Shown: piece by piece, positions 1-13,355 of the stretch
Numbering within the stretch: position 1 is the first letter of the stretch
How the letters are laid out: every line of letters starts with the position of its first letter
NCBI GenBank assembly: GCA_025174535.1
Contig: JALBUN010000045.1
Coordinates: 2,604,001 to 2,668,000, forward strand
Length of the DNA: 64,000 bases
Source: Cantharellus purpuraceus
Taxonomy: Eukaryota > Basidiomycota > Agaricomycetes > Cantharellales > Hydnaceae
Direction: 5' to 3'
The notes under the pieces: model-generated
Databases searched by the model: none
What the model was told of the DNA's origin: nothing
What the model saw: only the letters and a program-made list of their open reading frames with translations
Made by a program: the position numbers and the translations under genes

Positions 1-2292
1 ACGAGCTGAAATGGATTTAATTTCGAAACATGATACAGTTGCTGCCAAATTTGTCTCCTGCACAATCTGTTGGATGATATAAGTAGAACAGAAAAGCAGA
101 AAGAAATCTCAATTGTGAAAGTGGCAGCGCTTTTTTCCACATGTATGATATGTATACGTTACTCTGCCACTTGGCGGATTTCCTATTTGCATGGTCAAGA
201 CTCATGTCAAGATTGGTTAAACACATGTCCGGATGGTTCCGCTGTCGCTTACCTAGAACATGTGTTGGTCTTCCGTCAGTAGTTGTGAATTGCATATACG
301 TACAGTGCCTTCCAATGCATGACTATGACTGAACATTGCCCCCTATCAGAGTGTCGACCGGATGACAAGCTTCTAGACCTCCTTTTATGGTCCGCCGCCA
401 GTTACTGGTTTGCTTTGAGAGGCCGGCTATCTGTGCTGTACCATAGTAGTCTGACGCTTACCTCGCTCGGATAGCATTGGCTAGGGGATACCGGGCCAGA
501 CTTGGCCCCCCATCCACGACTGCAATGACGTTAGCAGCAGTATAGGTTCACTGCAGGTCAAACCAGATCAAAGCATCATTGTTGCGCAGACCGGTCACCG
601 ACGGTATTGTGTTTGTTGGTTTTTAGATATTTTGTAGATATAGGATGGTAAGTCCACGTGCAGAACAGATCCAGAGCCAGGAACTATGACGTTAGTAGCA
701 GTAGGTTCATCGGAGGTTAAATCAAAGCATCATTGTTGCGCAGACTGGTGACCGGCAGCAGTGTGTTTGTGGATTTGCAACCAGAAATATTTTGTAGATG
801 TAGATGGTAAATCCACGTGCAGAACGGATTCAGAGCCAGGAAAACCGGAGGCTGCGGTGTTGCAGCAGTACTGTCCTCGATTGATGCTACACTCCATGGA
901 GTAATGTGTATAGCGGGACAGGGCATCACCGTTGTATAGACAACACTAGTGTACAATATTATGCAGTTGGCTTGAAAAGCACTGTTGATGGTGAGATGTA
1001 GATAAGCAGGTAAATCACACATGCAGAATGGAATTTTAAAGCCAATAAATTCTGAGGAAATTGATTAGCTATGGCTTTTGTCGGAGTAACGTAGCATCAT
1101 GAGCCTCAATTCATTGATGCTATACTTGGTGGGGGCGGTCAGGGGAATGTTGCGCAGACGACTTGCACTGCTGTATAGACTGTTGTTCCGAACTTGCAGT
1201 CTGCCAAACTCGAGCTCGGAGTCAGTCTGAAGAAGCACTGCAATGTACCTGGCAATTAACCTTGAAAGGCTACATCAATGTGGAGTTGCCAATGCATCGG
1301 TGTTGCATAGACGACATGTGGACCAGCATGCATAATCATGAAATACTCTGCGGATGCCCGCAGTGGTACCGTACGTAAACCAGAGCCAGCCCGGAAAGCC
1401 CTGTACAAGTGATGCATGATGCGTTAATACTGAGTCACTTACACATAGCAATCCGCGGCATCACTTCAGTTGGGCGTCTTGACCAATACGCCAGGACGCT
1501 TTGAATTCCCCAAGGGGTGGTCCTAGTCAAGGCTAGCATCAGTGTCGCGCAGACGACCGCTGGGCATAGATCTCGTTGTCCCACCTTCCAATGGGCCTGG
1601 AATGCTCCGGAGATATCTGTGGAGATCTGTGATTAGATTGGGCTTTCCACGCTTTGTGATATCATTGCGGTTCAATCGGGTTCACGCCGATGCGGCACCG
1701 CTCTTCGAGATGCTAGTGGATTCAGGTCACAAGGGATGACGCCGATAGTCGGTTGGGTGGTGGTAACAGATGAAAGTTTGGGAGGCGATGCCGACGGGGA
1801 TGAGAGTCACTGTGCCCAAGTTTCAACCAATCTTTGAAGTAAAACTTGATACAAGCAACCGGAGATCATCTTGCCCCTGGATTGCACAACGGGTGGCGTG
1901 GTTGAACGAGGAACAACTAATATTTGAAAGCTTGAGCTTACTGTATAAGCCATCTACATTATGGTAACTGGCAAACTACGTCATGGCACAAAATCTGGAA
2001 GTGCCGCTGGCGCGTGTTCCTACCAATATCTACATTTGGCCTTCCGACAGTGTTCATCTCGCCGCCAAATACATTCAATATTTCTTATCTATCATAATCT
2101 ATCGTATCACGGTTTAGGTGTGTGTGCAATATTATCTTTCTATGTATCGTGAACGCTGTGCTCTGCGGCGTGGACTACTGATACTGACACTCGTTGGCAG
2201 AGATTCCATAGAATAGAACAGCACCCAGGGCCGAAATCAATCAACCAAACTCTCAACTCACCATTTAAGATACCCAAATTCAAACCTGCACT
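1..2292. other. Gene-free stretch with degenerate repeats
   Basis: No open frame here has a recognisable domain or convincing exon structure. The stretch holds several diverged copies of a repeat whose most conserved core reads GCATCATTGTTGCGCAGAC or close to it (near 574, 727, 1150 and 1540, with weaker forms near 1300). The last few hundred bases before 2293 are the upstream region of the next gene. It may be a decayed minisatellite or an old element; nothing marks its ends. Confidence 0.6.
526..840 (+). repeat. Two-unit tandem repeat, period about 160 bp
   Basis: Unit one runs from about 526 to 681 and unit two from about 687 to 840. Both begin with TGACGTTAG, pass through the TTGCGCAGAC core, contain ATTTTGTAGAT, and end in CACGTGCAGAAC followed by CAGAGCCAGG. 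The second copy differs by scattered substitutions and small indels. Weaker copies continue to about 1040 and beyond. This is seen directly by aligning the two stretches by eye. Confidence 0.8.
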
Positions 2293-3136
2293 ATGAGCAC
2301 ACCGACCATCACGGAACACGCACAAAACAAAGTTGACGCTCTCGCAGACAATGCCGTAGACTCCAAGGACTCCCAGGTTCGATACATGGCTTACGCGTCC
2401 CGCCTACGCACCGCTCTTCGCGCGTCCACTCGGTATATCGCATATGTCAGTACGCTTGTTGCCTTTCCTTTTTTTTTTCTTTTGTCCAGACGAACCCTGA
2501 GCCAGCTGTGTTGCCTCCTTCCATGCTTTCGTCATGATGGTGCTGCTATGCATACCTCCAGACAAGTGATATTGGTGAGGCGTTTCGACCGGTCGTTAGT
2601 CGGCGCATCGTGACTGCGGCCTATGGAATATCGTGGGCATATCTTGTAGGGTTCGTTTCTTCCTATTACCCTCAGCCTTCCTAGCACGGCCCTTCATTCC
2701 CTGCTGATTTGAACAAAAGTGACGTGTCATATGAGGCGTACAAGGCACACCGACAAGGTCCAACACCCCTCGAAGTTGTTAACTTTTCAGAGCCCACACG
2801 GGTGGGACTCGTCGCCGTCCAACGAGGTGTCTTCCAAGCGGTGGCATCCATGTACGACCAACTTTATACAACTGTTTGCCCGAACCTCAAAGTTGCCTTG
2901 TATATTCATCTAGGGGTCTTCCAGCTCTCACCATTCATACAGTCGTTCGCCAGACAACTAAGATATACGCCCGGAACGCGAAAAGTGCACGGGTAAAGGC
3001 GTGGGGCCCAACATTGACCGGACTGGCTGTCGTCCCGATCCTTCCGTTCTTGTTCGATGAACCAGTAGAGCATGCCACTGACTTTGCGTTCGACTGGATG
3101 AAGAAAAAGTGGTCCGAGACCGGACCTCAACAATAA
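2293..3136 (+). CDS. MTP18: Mitochondrial fission process protein 1 (MTFP1/Mtp18 family)
   Basis: Four exons join into a protein of about 160 residues: 2293-2445, 2562-2650, 2720-2851 and 2914-3136. The introns start GTCAGT, GTTCGT and GTACGA and end in AG. The spliced protein reads RYIAY then TSDIGEAFRP, followed by YGISWAYLVGDVSYEAYK, which is the conserved signature of the Mtp18 family. These are inner-membrane mitochondrial proteins that affect fission and membrane permeability in animals; the role in fungi is less studied. The C-terminal part (WGPTLTGLAVVPILPFLFDEP) holds the last membrane segment. The start is chosen because the N-terminus reads directly into the family's first conserved block. 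It is a complete, ordinary family member. Confidence 0.87.
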
Positions 3137-3680
3137 TCACAGAGGGTCTGGGTGACACTCTACCCAGACCTATTTCTGGTATATAAGCTTCTAAAGCTAT
3201 ATTACCCCATCCTCCTCTCCGCCTACTCATTTTTTCGAACGTCGAGATCGTCTCACGGCTTGTCTCTGAGTTATTGATCCTGCTATGCTTAGCATGAACA
3301 TATAATAGATATAACTCGATCGCCTTCCAATTCTACTATACAAACATCTCGAGAGATGTATTTTGTGTTAAGTAAATACATTTAGAGCCCCCAAAGTCAC
3401 AGAGGGATAACGATTCAGCCAATACAACCCCACAACGAAGAAAATATAGCCTTGCCGAAGACAATGCAGTTAACAGTGTGCCATAAAATTCGCGAAGCCT
3501 TGCATGCGTTTCTCAGCGTGTATGGTAGAAATTCAACCTTATAAGGATCGTGTTTCAGAAAGGTCGTCATCATGAGAGGGTCCAGGTACGATAGCTGCAA
3601 AGCATGATCGTGTCAATGTTAGGTAGTCATGACTCGAAAGCACAGACCCACCATCATGCTAGGTTGTGTCATGGCGCTAC
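3137..3680. other. Convergent intergenic region
   Basis: This lies between the 3' ends of the Mtp18-like gene on the plus strand and the regulator gene on the minus strand. I see AT-rich sequence and no supported gene; short open frames here have no family features. Confidence 0.6.
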
Positions 3681-6600
3681 TTATCCGGGGCTTTTATGTC
3701 CAAGAAGTATAGCAGAATTCCGTCCCATATCTCCCTGCAATCCGTTAAAAGCCGCATCATTTGAGGGCCATGCACCGTATGTTGGAATGTCGAAAACACT
3801 ATTCAACCCACTGGGGTCGAGACCCAAAGAATGGGTCAATTCCATGAATTGAGAGGGGTGGAACATGTTGGGCAGTTCGTTGGTGGACTGTTGGGACGGT
3901 GAGCCGGGGCCGGAGTCCGAGTGCGAGTGATTGTGCGGCTGAGAGTGCGAGTGTGTCCGTGTTTGCGATTGCGATTGAGATTGCGAGTGGGTACGCGTCT
4001 GCGATTGAGATTGCGAGTGCGCGCTCGTGACACTTGGGGACTCTTCCAATGGTCGTTTACGGGACTGGTCGCTCTGTCCAACCGGAGGTGGTTTCTTGTT
4101 CACATCTGCGCCGCGTAAAAGGTCGCAGGCATGGGACGCGGCCGGCCATGTTTCCTGTAAACAAAATAACGAAAGAAAGCAGAAAACAAAAAATCAGCAT
4201 CATTCGTATTGTTTAGATAAAGCCTGTCTACCGGCCTTGATCTCGTCTAAACAATTGATGCCAAGGGTAAGCCCGAGCTTCGCCTGTACATCATCGGGGT
4301 GAATTTGTACTGCGCGAAATAATGTCATGAGATGATGTCTTTCTACGCCAAATACACGCACGTATCGCCACATGCATAATGCTGCATTTCACCACGCATA
4401 TGTCAGGTTAAAGACCAAGACAATGATCGAGAGCAGCCTTCATACCATGCCACCAAGACATAATAGATCAATAGCGGAGGTGAATCTCTGAGTCCGAACG
4501 TAGAATTATAAGTTTGCACTACGAGGTAGTGATAGCAATATCAACAAAAAATGCGAATGGTGGTTATACGGTGCATTTTTATTATACATACCAAGGTTGG
4601 TTATATTAGAGGCTGCAGCAGCCCCCAAGTCGAGTGCGCGACTGGAGCGGAGGGTATTCCTGTAAAGTCAGGCATTCGAGTTATTGTGAAAGACTGTTTC
4701 AAACATAAATCACTCACTCGTCCGGGCTGTGAATACTGCGCATCCCATGCGAAAGCCTAGGCAGATCGATCAGATACTACCATAGACGCGAGGTCCAAAG
4801 CGTAAGGAAACCTACAGAGCTTGCTGTAGAAGTAACACCGAACACCAGTAGCCCATGTGCAAGCATAACACATGGGGCGGCGGCACCGCAGGCGCGGTCG
4901 TACCGCGCAGCATCTCCGGGAGCTCTACATACCACCGCTGCAACTTCTGGTCCAGCTCGATCGACTCGCCATGCCGTTGCGCGGTGGTCCAGCCTGCATT
5001 GACCGTGTACAGTCTGTGCAGGACCTGAGAGCAGAGTTCGGCTACAAATGCCGCCCAATTCGCATGAGCAGCCAACACTTTCGAATTGGCGAGTTCTCAC
5101 CAATGGAGCTAAACGACCGAAAACAACTCGTGATCCGGCCAGGGAGCGGGTTATATCCCTGCGCCGTCGATGTATTTCGATATGGCATCCACAATTGAAA
5201 GTCTTCTTGCTATTTTGTGGCAAATGTAAGAGGTACGGCATTTTTTCTCAACGTTATATGGATACAAAGACGGAAACCATGACTTACCGTGTCAACATCA
5301 GGTAGGCGTGTATCATAATCCTCACGGTGTATACGCAACGGCCGACCTAGTTGTGCGGCGATATATCTGGAAGGAACGGTATTCGTTGTTTTTTTGGGTC
5401 AGTTCCATGACGTGTAGTTGCTTCCGATGTGACGCACGTATCCAATACCACAAATCCATACCAAACCGACCTCCGCACCCTTAGCATATTCTCCGAAAAT
5501 ACGCATGAACCGTCGCGGGCCCACTGATCTGCATGGCGGTTGAGTCCCAGATCAACTGCCTAGAGAAGTATGAGTATTGGGTGAGAAACGATGCAAGAGG
5601 GCGCGCGAATGGTGACTTCACCATTTGAATGCCCATCACTACAGAAGTGTCACAACCATGTCAGTGTATCGTTGGAATATGTTAAAACAAAAAAAAAAAA
5701 TTTACTCAGAGAGAGGGATGCATCTGTTAGTCCGCCTATGTTATGTTGGTCAGGGCCACGGTGACTAAAGTCAGATGAGATTGATCATACTTATCCCGAT
5801 AGCTCTGTACCCAAGAAGTAGCAAGGCCTGGCATATCGGCAACCGACTCGCTCCAAACGGTTTGTCTGTCATAGCAGACAAAGCATGAGCAAGCCTATAA
5901 GAACGCACACAATACAATTTGGTTTACTAAGCAACGCCTGAGCTTCCTCCACATAGCTATTCTCATCCACTACCATGTCTTGGTTCAGTTGCCTCAAATC
6001 CTCAGGATCTGAGTATCGCGCCGCCAGCGCAAACATTGCCAGAAGCAGCACCTTTGAAGGTCCTCCTGACTCAAATTTCTGTCTGTTCTCATTTCAATTA
6101 TCGTGTCAATGCGAACAACAAAGAAAACGAGCCTTCAACTCACAACGAAGTCCACTTGTCCCAGAAGTCGTCCCTATCAACGATGGGAAGAATGGGATGG
6201 ACATAATGAAAGTATTGGCGGAGCAGGTGTTCCTGCATGGGCAGACTGGGTAGACGAACTTGAAGTTCCGCTTGGTCAAACGCACGGACACCATCTTGCG
6301 TTGCTGGGCCGTACATTGGTGCTGATTTCAATCGCCTATTGAGAGCTTAGATGGCTTATTGAATATATAAATAACTTGAAGCGAATGCGTACCATATTTG
6401 CTGAGAATACAGCGCGTCCGTGCGAGGACATTGTGACAGCATGGTCAGGCCACTGCTTTGACCAAGGTATCTTACCTAGCAAAAAAAGTGGAGAAATAGA
6501 TAGATATTTTCGCTATGTACTACACCTACCTGCAAGTCCTTATCCAAAGACAACTGTCCAAAGCCAGACAAGTCAGGACTGTCCGCTGCATCGGGTAGAT

Positions 6601-8248
6601 ACTCCTCAGGGACGTGAATCAAACGGACAAGGTATCGTTGCACTGACCATTAACACTGGTGCTGGCTGTGTACATCTCTTCTTGCTGGTGTTGGTTATTA
6701 ACGCTCTCGATATCAAGTCTCAGCGATCTCCCGAGATCCATCCGACGTTTTCGACGACGATCGCCTTCCCAGCGCGAGAGGGATGCAGAGTTGCCGCGAC
6801 TCGTGGCACCGGACTGTTCACATACCGTGGTTTCGGAAGACTGGTCCTTGGCTGCCAGCTGTTCGGTTAAATGATCCTGCCAGGCATAGGACGGGCCTTT
6901 GAACACGGGGCTGCCTGTAAGTCCGAATCAACACGCGAAAAGCATTCTGGGTGAGCTGGCTCACCGCTTTCTCGTGAGTACACTACTTCATTATTGGTCA
7001 TGCGCTGCCGCGCCTTGTCTGGTCTTCGACGACTACGGGATGGACCCGCTTCTGACTGGCCAGCACGAGGCCGACCTAACGCACCAAATACACTTTTATT
7101 GACTCTCGTGATAATCTGGTCGGCCAAAGGATCTTTCGAGAGGATGCTAACCAAGCCCTCAGCCTGTGGAGAAGCAATAACGGCGCCCAAGAGGGCTTCA
7201 GCTTCATGAAGTCGGGTTTCGAGAGCATTTAAATAGCTAAAATGACATGAAAAATGTTAAAAAAATAATAACAATAAACATAGGGTCTTGGCGCACCCTT
7301 TGGGTGGCCCCCTCTTCTGTGAGGGCCCTGAGACACTCGATATTAGCTGGGACAGTTGTCAGAGCAAATGCCACACACCCTCAAAAGTACAAGCTTTTTC
7401 GTTGATATTAATGATGGTGACTTATTGGACCACCTTGCACGGCGTACCTGTACCAGAGAAGACACAACTTTTACATGGGCCATCATCGGCCGCGGGATCA
7501 CATCGACTCTGGAGGATGATTGAGAGACAAGAGTTTATATAGGCCCGAGTGTTTCATGGAGCAGCGGTACTACCTTTGCCTTTCTGCATTGATCACAGGC
7601 TGAAAGACAGTTCCCAAATGAAGACAAGGACTATCATGGTGGTGTAGGGACTTGCCTCGAGAACTGCGCTTCCTGAAAATGTCTTTCCCAGAGACTGGGG
7701 AGATGGGGGACGCGGGATCATCAGAGTGGCCATCGGTGCCATCATCAGGACCCATAGCTGAGTGATCCTGCTTATGTATACTCGGATAAGAAGTTGGAAA
7801 GCTGGGAGAAGACTATTTGCACAATTTCACAGACAATATCTGGCGCGATGAGCAGCAGGTGACATTCCAGCGACGATTGGACTTAAATCTGGACTCCGCC
7901 CTATGACGTAAAGGAACTAGCCGCGGTGTATCTCGGAAAGTTCCCTGGGAGTTGTCGCGACCATTCCAGACAGGAAAGCGTTCTGCCCCTTCTTGCCGAT
8001 CACCGTGGCAATCTTCGTTTCCCGAACAAGATCCATCCCCACTATATCCACCTCTCGCCTTCCCGGGAACCTCATGCCGCTGCGCCAAGCCGCCCTTGAG
8101 CCGTTCCGTGCAGCCGGCACACGTACCATTCATAAATCTTTGTCATGTAGACAAGGCTTCCGCCAGGACATGGCCACATGCTGATCACACAAGAGTCGGA
8201 AAACAATGCATCAATAACCGGAAAGAGGTGATAAAGTTTACTTACCAT
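3681..8248 (-). CDS. XlnR-like Zn2Cys6 fungal-specific transcription factor
   Basis: This is a DNA-binding regulator with an N-terminal binuclear zinc cluster and a central fungal transcription factor domain. The cluster is assembled from short exons at 7812-7656, 7599-7574, 7508-7434, 7346-7297 and 7236 onward. Spliced, it reads SRACDQCRKAKSRCDPAADD, then GPCKSC and later GPSQKRGPPKGYL, which is typical of this class. The first of these introns (7655-7600) has a GC donor. The next exon gives LEAALLGAV-type sequence and DPLADQIITRV. Later exons carry VRYLGQSSG, HYVHPILPIVDRDDFWDKW, AVDLGLNRHADQW, QLGRPLRIHREDYDTRLPD and NPLPGRITSCF, all hallmarks of the XlnR-type domain. The C-terminus is an SQ/SH-rich tail ending GHKSPG. 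The start at 8248 is inferred: an ATG followed at once by GTAAGT, joining in phase to exon 7812 to read MSSPSF. Exons in between could be missing. One junction near 6.6-6.8 kb is unresolved. The target genes cannot be told from sequence. Confidence 0.8.
3905..4020 (-). repeat. Coding low-complexity SQ/TH repeat
   Basis: A degenerate hexamer-like array inside the last exon of the regulator encodes alternating Ser-Gln, Thr-His and Ser-His residues. Such tails are usually disordered and expand or shrink by slippage. Seen directly in the sequence. Confidence 0.75.
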
Positions 8249-9941
8249 GTCAATGAGACACCACACTGGATCCCGTGGGCTTCAGAATTCTGAGAAGCTT
8301 TCATGTGCTGGAACAGGTCCACACTTGTGAAGATTGAATTAAGAAGGAGGGAATAACAAGTCGTGGATGCATGAGTGGAATGTCTGCAACCATTACCCTC
8401 CATAGACAGCCACTGCTTGAGGCTCGAGCTGCATCACATTGAGGACGTAGGAATGAAAAACAAAAAAAATTATGCAACCATCGTCAGCTCATACTGTCTT
8501 GTGTCTCTGCAGTTTCCTGGCAGTGGTACAGGCGCGGTGGACGTAGTCACGTGAAAGTCACGCCGCGGCTTTGCCATCCCGGGCCACCACATCTCATTAA
8601 ACTTGACATGCAGGTGCAAGTAAATCGGGGCTGTGCTTTTCTAATTCCAAACCACCTCTGGTCAAATCTAGGCTGGCATCTTCAGTCTATACATGTGAGC
8701 CTGGACCAATGTGTCGGTCATCTCTATTTCTATCTTCCATTCGGCCGAAGCTTTGTTTCGCGTCACCTTAAATCTGGATGAAATAACCTCATTAATAGTG
8801 CAAAAACAGCCGTCTATCACTTGCCTCATAGCCGAACCATTTTTCTCTCTTTGCCTGCCTTCCCGCTCGTCCGCTCAGATGTTCTTGGCATTCTTGACAC
8901 ATCTCATTTGGCGTGTCTCACTCAAGAAGCCTTTCCGGGAATGTGGTCAGATCGCACCGATTGCCGAATTCAAGTGATCAGAGTGGTAGAGGTCAATGGC
9001 TCCAAGTATATATAATAAGCGACGGATATAATCTACGGGTCCGTGTTCCTTCAAGCTAAGTCCATAGGTCTAAGAACATGAAGGGATTCTGGTTAGGTAT
9101 GTGAACAGTGTTCCGTGCGCGTGACATTCACAGAATGCACAGTGACGTTGACAAGAAGACTTAACAAGCAGGCAAGGGAAAAACGAGTGCACACATGGCT
9201 GAATCACTCTGAAGATGGCCAGGGACACTGATTATCTATAGCCAGCTTATCTTACAACCTGCGTGCCTCGTCTTCACCTTCAACGAGGCTTGCGGACCTA
9301 TCCTGCATTTATGTATCTGATATTCAGAGACAGAGATCGACTCTACACACTGATATATGCGGTTATGCAGTATCGACATTTAGGGCCAATGTAATGCATA
9401 TTCCTCCATAAAACACACAATTGACCATTTACACCGGATGGCTAACCTGCGTTCCGGAAAATGCTCCAGCCAATACTGAGGGCGGCAAGAATAGCCACAT
9501 TACTGGCACGAGGCATGGGTTAGACATGTCATACCTGTGATAAGAGATGGTGGTGCCCACTTTCAACCGCAGGGCTTCATGCATCATGCCTGATTGATTA
9601 TCTGGAATTCTGTCGTCGAAGGAAACAACGACGGCCTCTTATGTTGCTCTGGCCTGCAGGTACAGGCGTGCAGATAGTTCGGTGAACCACAACTCAAGCT
9701 GATTGTGACAGAGATGTTGGCGGATACTACTCATTGCAATCGATGGTATTGTTCCGTCTGGACTCTTCACTGAAGAAAATCCGGATGTTCGTGGAAACGC
9801 GAAGCAAATCGTTGGCTGTCCTTGATAGGATGTTGGAATTATCTAACGTGCCCTCTTGCTCTCTTGTCTGTGCGCTGTTTTGAATTAGAGATAAACAGCA
9901 CAACACATAGAATTACAATTCATAGAAGTCTTCCATTACAA
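8249..9941. other. Long intergenic stretch, no supported gene
   Basis: About 1.7 kb between the 5' end of the XlnR-like regulator and the 3' end of the next minus-strand gene. No open frame has a family signature or exon chain that I can defend. There is an isolated TATATATAATA near 9008 on the plus strand with no recognisable gene behind it. Part of the left side is presumably promoter or 5' UTR of the regulator. Confidence 0.5.
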
Positions 9942-11563
9942 TCAATCTGTCCCCTTCGACAGCTGGTCCAATTCTCTATCCAGCTCCTCATGGGTCTTTC
10001 GTATCTTTGGTTGCTGCCACGTTTGTCGTTCATCACTCCACGCTCTCATACCAAAAACCCCCTCGTCGTAATTATCTCTCCGCATCCTGTTGCTTCGGAT
10101 TTCGGCATTGTGCAACCAACGGCCGTTCACATCTGTTCGGTACATTGATTCTGTATCATCGTGCCCTTTTCGACGACCCCGTCGTGGTAGGCGCTTGACA
10201 TGGCGACTGCGATCCTTGGGCGAACGTGACCTCCTTGATGTATCTGTTCGGGCTGTTCGTTCGACTAACGAAGGACCTTGTGACGTCGTCGTATCATTGT
10301 CCCCCACAACGGACCCTGCTGGGTTCATTGTCGCATCTGGCACATTCCCATTCGCCAAGAAAGAATCAAGCTGATAGTCTAAGATGCGGCGTTTCTCCTC
10401 TTCCATCTGCATTCGATCCTCTGATCGCCTGGATTGGTTGCTCCGTGTGCCAGTGGGTGGTAAGTCATCAAGAGGCATTGAAGAAGCGCCCTCATCTTCT
10501 ACCAAAAACACATCCAATTCCGCATCGAGCTGACGCCTCATTTCATCATCATTTCGCCTTCGCCGTTTATTCCCGTTCGTCGCACCTTCGTGGGCCATCG
10601 AAGATCGAAACAAGAGGCGCCCCTCTTTTCCAGCATGTTCCCCGTGTCGCTTGTAAAATTCGCTTTTCATCATTGCGCCACGCTCCTTGACATCAGTGAT
10701 GCGTGCCCATCGCATGCGTATAGCTTGCTTAAGTGCGTTGGATTTCTGGTGGCCTAAGTATGTATGGGCTAAACGCGTTGTTTCGAGTACGAAACGAGTA
10801 ATTACCTAAGACTGAATTGATTCGCTCCTCAATAGGATAGAGTGCAAGTGGGAGTGGTTGTGCAGAGGAGAACCCTTCCTTGGGATCCTCAACCTCAATT
10901 GGTGTTGAAGTTCCTGAATCGTCCGAGAGTGTGTTGACCGGTAAAGGCGTCCTACATAATGCGCCCCACGCTTGCATTGCACTCTGGCGGCTCGTGAAGA
11001 TGAGGATACAAGTCTGGTCGTCGACCCACTCAAGGCCTGAGATACATAGTCAAGTATGATATTGCCTAGTAGCCTTTACATTATTCACCTATGGGGTGTG
11101 CATCAAAGTGTGTGGCGTAGGCGAAAACACGTGCGGTTGGAATTTGCGTTATAGGTGGCCCTTGTAGAAGAATAGCATTCGGACGATATGGTGAATCTGA
11201 ATAAAAGGATTGGGTGCGATAACATCACTCCTGCGGCTTGGCATTGCAGTGCATAAATCCGACCTGCATCTCCCCTTGCAATTTCCAGCTCTTCATTATA
11301 TTCCACATCCGCCAGCTTCCGCTTCATCACAAAATCATCAAACGTGAGTTGTCAGGCCTAAACTTGAAGGACGCAGTACGCACTTTCTTGGACATTGAGT
11401 CTTCGATGGGATATATCCTATTGCCAATTCGTTTCCTTAAGCTGACACTTTTCTCCTGCTCCATTGTATCCGACATCTGCGCTTCGTATGGAATATCGTC
11501 CGCGTATGATAGATGTTCGTTCTCAAGGGGAATATCTTCGTCCATGTGAGATATGGGATCCAT
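9942..11563 (-). CDS. NCBP3: NCBP3-like nuclear cap-binding protein (PF10309 family)
   Basis: The protein begins MDPISHMDEDIP and is built from five exons. The first ends in SKK at a GTGCGT donor; the second starts RKLADVEYNEELEIARGD. The third and fourth form an RRM-like fold reading IPTARVFAYATHFDAHPIG then LEWVDDQTCILIFTSR, which matches the WLDD-containing RRM of animal NCBP3. In that protein the motif is needed for cap binding; here it is WVDD. The C-terminal exon gives MRWARITDVKERGAMMKSE, equivalent to the conserved block after the RRM, and then charged RS-type sequence with two LDxxLDxFL-like helices. In animals NCBP3 binds NCBP1 and supports mRNA export and RNA processing. The function here is inferred from the family. 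It is transcribed divergently from KRR1 across 69 bp. Confidence 0.8.
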
Positions 11564-11632
11564 GAATACTTGGTTTTGGAGGACGTGAGGCAGCGAGCGG
11601 AACTTGAAACTACCACTTCTACTTGTACAACG
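11564..11632. promoter_or_regulatory. Shared divergent promoter, NCBP3-like / KRR1
   Basis: Only 69 bp separate the two start codons on opposite strands, so both core promoters and 5' UTRs must lie in or overlap this interval. No TATA box is evident. Confidence 0.65.
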
Positions 11633-13234
<1,602 letters not shown>

Positions 13235-13355
13235 TCTTTTGTTTATATATGTAATCATTGTGCGGCACAACACGCTGGATTCCCTCTTAAGGGACGACGT
13301 GGGCGGCTCATATCATTCCTTTCCATACACTTCCACCTTATAACTCTCAAGTAAG

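Noticed and set aside
717..1022. 101-codon minus-strand open frame
   Set aside because: It lies within the degenerate minisatellite and changes with every copy of the repeat.
9000..9020. TATATATAATA as a promoter
   Set aside because: No gene can be found downstream on either strand within a sensible distance, so it is not reported as a regulatory site.
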